From Bacteroidota bacterium (GTDB taxonomy: Bacteria > Bacteroidota > Bacteroidia > Chitinophagales > Chitinophagaceae), in NCBI GenBank assembly GCA_013288945.1, contig JABDAZ010000003.1, positions 62,001-126,000 on the forward strand: a stretch of DNA of 64,000 bases, in the 5' to 3' direction. Each line of letters starts with the position of its first letter. Positions within the stretch are counted from its first letter, which is position 1. The translations under genes and the position numbers were made by a program. The notes beneath the pieces were generated by a model. The model did not search any database. It was given only the letters and a program-made list of their open reading frames with translations, and was not told where the DNA came from. Shown piece after piece: positions 61,886-64,000 of this stretch.

Positions 61886-62731
61886 ATGAGAAATTTTAAG
61901 ATCACATCCATCGCATTAATAATACTATTAATTGCCGCTGCGCCATTGCTTTCTTCTGCGCAGCAAAAACAAAAAGAGAAAAAAAGAAAACACGAATTAT
62001 ATATTTCCTGGGGTTATAATACGGAATGGTATACGCACAGTAATTTGAATATTAATCAGCCTGCGCTGGGAAATAATTTTACATTAAATAATGTGCAGGC
62101 ACACGATCATCGCGGATGGGACGGGCAATTTTTTACAAAAGCCATTTCCATTCCACAATACAATTATCGTTTAGGCTATGTTATTAATGAAGAAAAAGGC
62201 TGGGCGGTTGAAGGTAATTTTGATCATACAAAATATATTATCCAGGATAACCAGGTTATTCACGCAACGGGAACGATGCATAACAAACCGATTAACAGCA
62301 ATATTCTTTTTGTAGCAAATGGTGCGCCGGGTGCAGACAGCAGCTCTTATTATTTTTTAAATAATGGCGCAAATTTTTTACTGTTCAACATTGTAAAACG
62401 CTGGCACATTATTGCAAATAAAAGTGAATCAATAAAAGTTGATGGGCTTGGAAAATTGGGTATTGGCCCCGTAATTCCACACGTGCAAAATAAATTTTTT
62501 GATCAGCCGGACAACACGCCACATTTTCAACTCGGTGGCTGGAATACTGGTGTGGAAGCGGCTTTGCGCGTAACGTTCTTTAAATATGTATACCTGGAAT
62601 ACACAAATAAATTAGATTACGCGCGTTACTCCGGATTAAAAATTTATGATGGAAAAGCGAAGCAAGCTTTCGGAACGTATGAAATGATTTTGAATCTTGG
62701 ATTTACTTTACCGGTTGGTAAAAGGATGTAA
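61886..62731 (+). CDS. Outer membrane beta-barrel protein
   Basis: 281 residues: signal peptide (LIILLIAAAPLLSSAQ), then a Lys-rich linker (QQKQKEKKRK) and about ten beta-strands ending MILNLGFTLPVGKRM. Alternating hydrophobic strands with aromatic girdles (YNYRLGYVINEEKGWAVEGNFDHTKYI) support a porin-like or lipid-binding outer-membrane barrel. Function unknown. Confidence 0.75.
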   Translation: MRNFKITSIALIILLIAAAPLLSSAQQKQKEKKRKHELYISWGYNTEWYTHSNLNINQPALGNNFTLNNVQAHDHRGWDGQFFTKAISIPQYNYRLGYVINEEKGWAVEGNFDHTKYIIQDNQVIHATGTMHNKPINSNILFVANGAPGADSSSYYFLNNGANFLLFNIVKRWHIIANKSESIKVDGLGKLGIGPVIPHVQNKFFDQPDNTPHFQLGGWNTGVEAALRVTFFKYVYLEYTNKLDYARYSGLKIYDGKAKQAFGTYEMILNLGFTLPVGKRM

Positions 62732-62745
62732 TTAATAAAATTTTT

Positions 62746-62795
62746 AAGCCGCAGATCTGCAAATTATAAATTATTAATCTGCGAATTTGCGGCTT
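62746..62795. terminator. Inverted repeat between convergent genes
   Basis: Arms AAGCCGCAGATCTGC... and ...GCGAATTTGCGGCTT pair over at least 8 outer bp plus inner matches, like the one after lysS. T-run on the right side. Confidence 0.7.
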
Positions 62796-62813
62796 TCTTT
62801 ATTAATAAAAATC

Positions 62814-63545
62814 TCACGATTTTTCAAACAGCCACCACAATTTTTTTCTTGGTTTTATTTCATAATTTTTACTGATGTATGTTTTTATATGATCCATTGC
62901 TTCATTAATATCGTCTGTTAATAAAACCAGTTTCATATCTTCTTCTGAAATCGTTCCTTCTTTTGCCATAAATTTTATATAATCCATAAAAGGTTTATAA
63001 TAATCTTTTCCATACATCACAATCGGAAATTGTGTAATACTTTTTGTTTGTATTAATGTAAGCGTTCCATAAAATTCATCCATCGTTCCAAAGCCACCGG
63101 GCATCACAATAAATGCATAAGAATATTTCAGCAACATTGTTTTGCGGATAAAAAAATCATCAAACGTTACCCATTTTTGCATGTATACATTTGGCTTTTG
63201 TTCAAATGGTAATTTAATATTGCAGCCAACAGAATTACCACCGCTCTCGAAAGCCCCGCGGTTAGCGGCTTCCATCGTTCCGGGGCCGCCGCCGGTCATC
63301 GTTGTAAAGCCCATTGCTGCAATTTGTTTTCCAAATTCACGCGCTGCTTTATAATAAACATTATCTTCTTTAAATCTTGCAGAACCAAAAACAGTAATGC
63401 ATGGACCAACAAAATGCAACGTTCTGAAACCACTTATTAATTGCTTAAAAACTTTAATGGCAAATATCAATTCGTAACCACGGCTTTTCGGGCCATCTAA
63501 ATAAACCGGGTCTTCTGCGGGTATAATCCTGTCTGAATTTTTCAT
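62814..63545 (-). CDS. TIGR00730/LOG family Rossmann-fold protein
   Basis: 243 residues with the two diagnostic motifs GGGPGTMEAANRGAFESGG near residue 85 and MPGGFGTMDEFYGTL near 150, as in LOG phosphoribohydrolases (cytokinin riboside 5'-monophosphate hydrolases) and related proteins. The actual substrate in bacteria is probably a nucleotide; inferred. Long N-terminal part (residues 1-45) compared with short LOG proteins. Confidence 0.92.
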   Translation of the reverse strand: MKNSDRIIPAEDPVYLDGPKSRGYELIFAIKVFKQLISGFRTLHFVGPCITVFGSARFKEDNVYYKAAREFGKQIAAMGFTTMTGGGPGTMEAANRGAFESGGNSVGCNIKLPFEQKPNVYMQKWVTFDDFFIRKTMLLKYSYAFIVMPGGFGTMDEFYGTLTLIQTKSITQFPIVMYGKDYYKPFMDYIKFMAKEGTISEEDMKLVLLTDDINEAMDHIKTYISKNYEIKPRKKLWWLFEKS

Positions 63546-63599
63546 AATTTTCTGTGCTTACAATTGTAAATTGCAACCGAATTTAATCTAAACATTGCT

Positions 63600-64000
63600 A
63601 TGTCTTCACTTCGCATCATCAGTTATAATGTTAATGGCGTAAGGGCCGCCATGAAAAAAGGTTTTATAGATTGGTTAAAAACAAATCCTGCTGATATTAT
63701 TTGCCTGCAGGAAACGAAAGCCGAAAAAGACAATGTAGATCACAAACAATTTACTGATCTTGGCTTTTATGATTATTGGTTTAGCGCGCAAAAAAAAGGT
63801 TATAGCGGCGTTGCTGTTTTTACAAAAATAAAACCCGACAATGTTGTATATGGAACGGGCCACAAAGTAAGCGACGATGAAGGCCGCGTGATACAATTGG
63901 ATTTTGGCGATATCAGGTTGATTAATGCATACTTTCCTTCGGGCACTTCTGGTGATGAACGGCAGAGTTTTAAATATACATGGCTTGATGAATTTTTTAA
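63600..64000 (+). CDS. xth: Exodeoxyribonuclease III (partial, runs off the window)
   Basis: 133 codons to the window end. SLRIISYNVNGVRAAMKKGF, DIICLQETKAEK, GYSGVAVFTK, DEGRVIQLDFGDIRLINAYFPSG match the ExoA/XthA (AP endonuclease, EEP superfamily) N-terminus. It repairs abasic sites and degrades DNA from 3' ends. ATG at 63600. The second half, including the catalytic His region, lies outside. Confidence 0.92.
   Translation, partial: MSSLRIISYNVNGVRAAMKKGFIDWLKTNPADIICLQETKAEKDNVDHKQFTDLGFYDYWFSAQKKGYSGVAVFTKIKPDNVVYGTGHKVSDDEGRVIQLDFGDIRLINAYFPSGTSGDERQSFKYTWLDEFF

Noticed and set aside
1-64000. tRNA, rRNA, CRISPR array, insertion sequence or prophage
   Set aside because: Searched by eye on both strands; no cloverleaf-type sequences, direct-repeat spacers, transposase or phage structural genes were seen.

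Overview
The window is about 37-39% GC and comes from a chromosome of the phylum Bacteroidetes, most likely a Chitinophagaceae-like member of the Chitinophagales/Sphingobacteriales side. The evidence is the gliding protein GldC, a PorG-like DUF6089 barrel, a type IX secretion C-terminal sorting domain, BatD, TIGR02757, DUF4290, the conserved run alpha/beta hydrolase-CBS-BamA-like-nadK-porG-uppS-bamA-ompH-ompH-murI, and repeated promoters of the Bacteroidetes type (-33 TTTG, -7 TAnnTTTG). No rRNA, tRNA, CRISPR array or transposase was found. Family assignments rest on motif recognition by eye, without database searches.

Layout. 1-14.4 kb: the end of a response regulator, batD, an SDR, a HAD phosphatase, the phospholipid genes CPBP protease-cdsA-psd, dusB, a glutathione peroxidase, tadA, DUF1398, a DUF1080 protein, sodA, a lipoprotein, and yidD-rnpA-rpmH. 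14.6-28.3 kb (minus strand): envelope genes (murI, two Skp-like chaperones, bamA, uppS, porG, nadK, a second BamA-like protein, CBS protein, hydrolase), then cvpA-like, yqeY-like, gldC and a glycosyltransferase. 28.5-35.5 kb (plus strand): a type IX secreted protein, DUF4290, murA, gmk, a hemolysin-family gene broken by a stop codon, and tatC. 35.6-48.6 kb: a TPR protein, deoxyhypusine synthase-like enzyme, esterase, ACP phosphodiesterase, asnB, a trans-sulfuration enzyme, TIGR02757, a fatty-acid hydroxylase, a FAH-family enzyme and lysS. 48.9-51.5 kb: a foreign-looking restriction-modification island. 51.6-64 kb: an SDR, a TetR-controlled HlyD-MFS-TolC efflux operon, a two-piece metH, an outer-membrane barrel, a LOG-family protein and the start of xth.

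The island carries a HaeIII-like (GGCC) methyltransferase lacking its C-terminal half, a HaeIII-like endonuclease lacking its N-terminus, a Vsr-type mismatch nuclease, and a coupled two-gene cassette of unknown function between the two damaged genes. It also lacks the word ATTAAT that is otherwise very frequent here.

Three genome-scale patterns stand out: a very frequent palindrome YATTAATR, in genes and between them; many intergenic arrays with a strict 7-bp period but different unit sequences, several in opposed pairs; and a 50-70 bp repeat bounded by GTAC present six times. Gene-level oddities are a gmk with no ATG/GTG/TTG start, an in-frame TAA in a hemolysin-family gene, a MurA with Asp for the catalytic Cys, an rnpA whose start follows a terminator, and a probable small-RNA locus near 52.6 kb. 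Many genes have a more plausible ATG inside the longest open frame; starts given below are the ones judged best.
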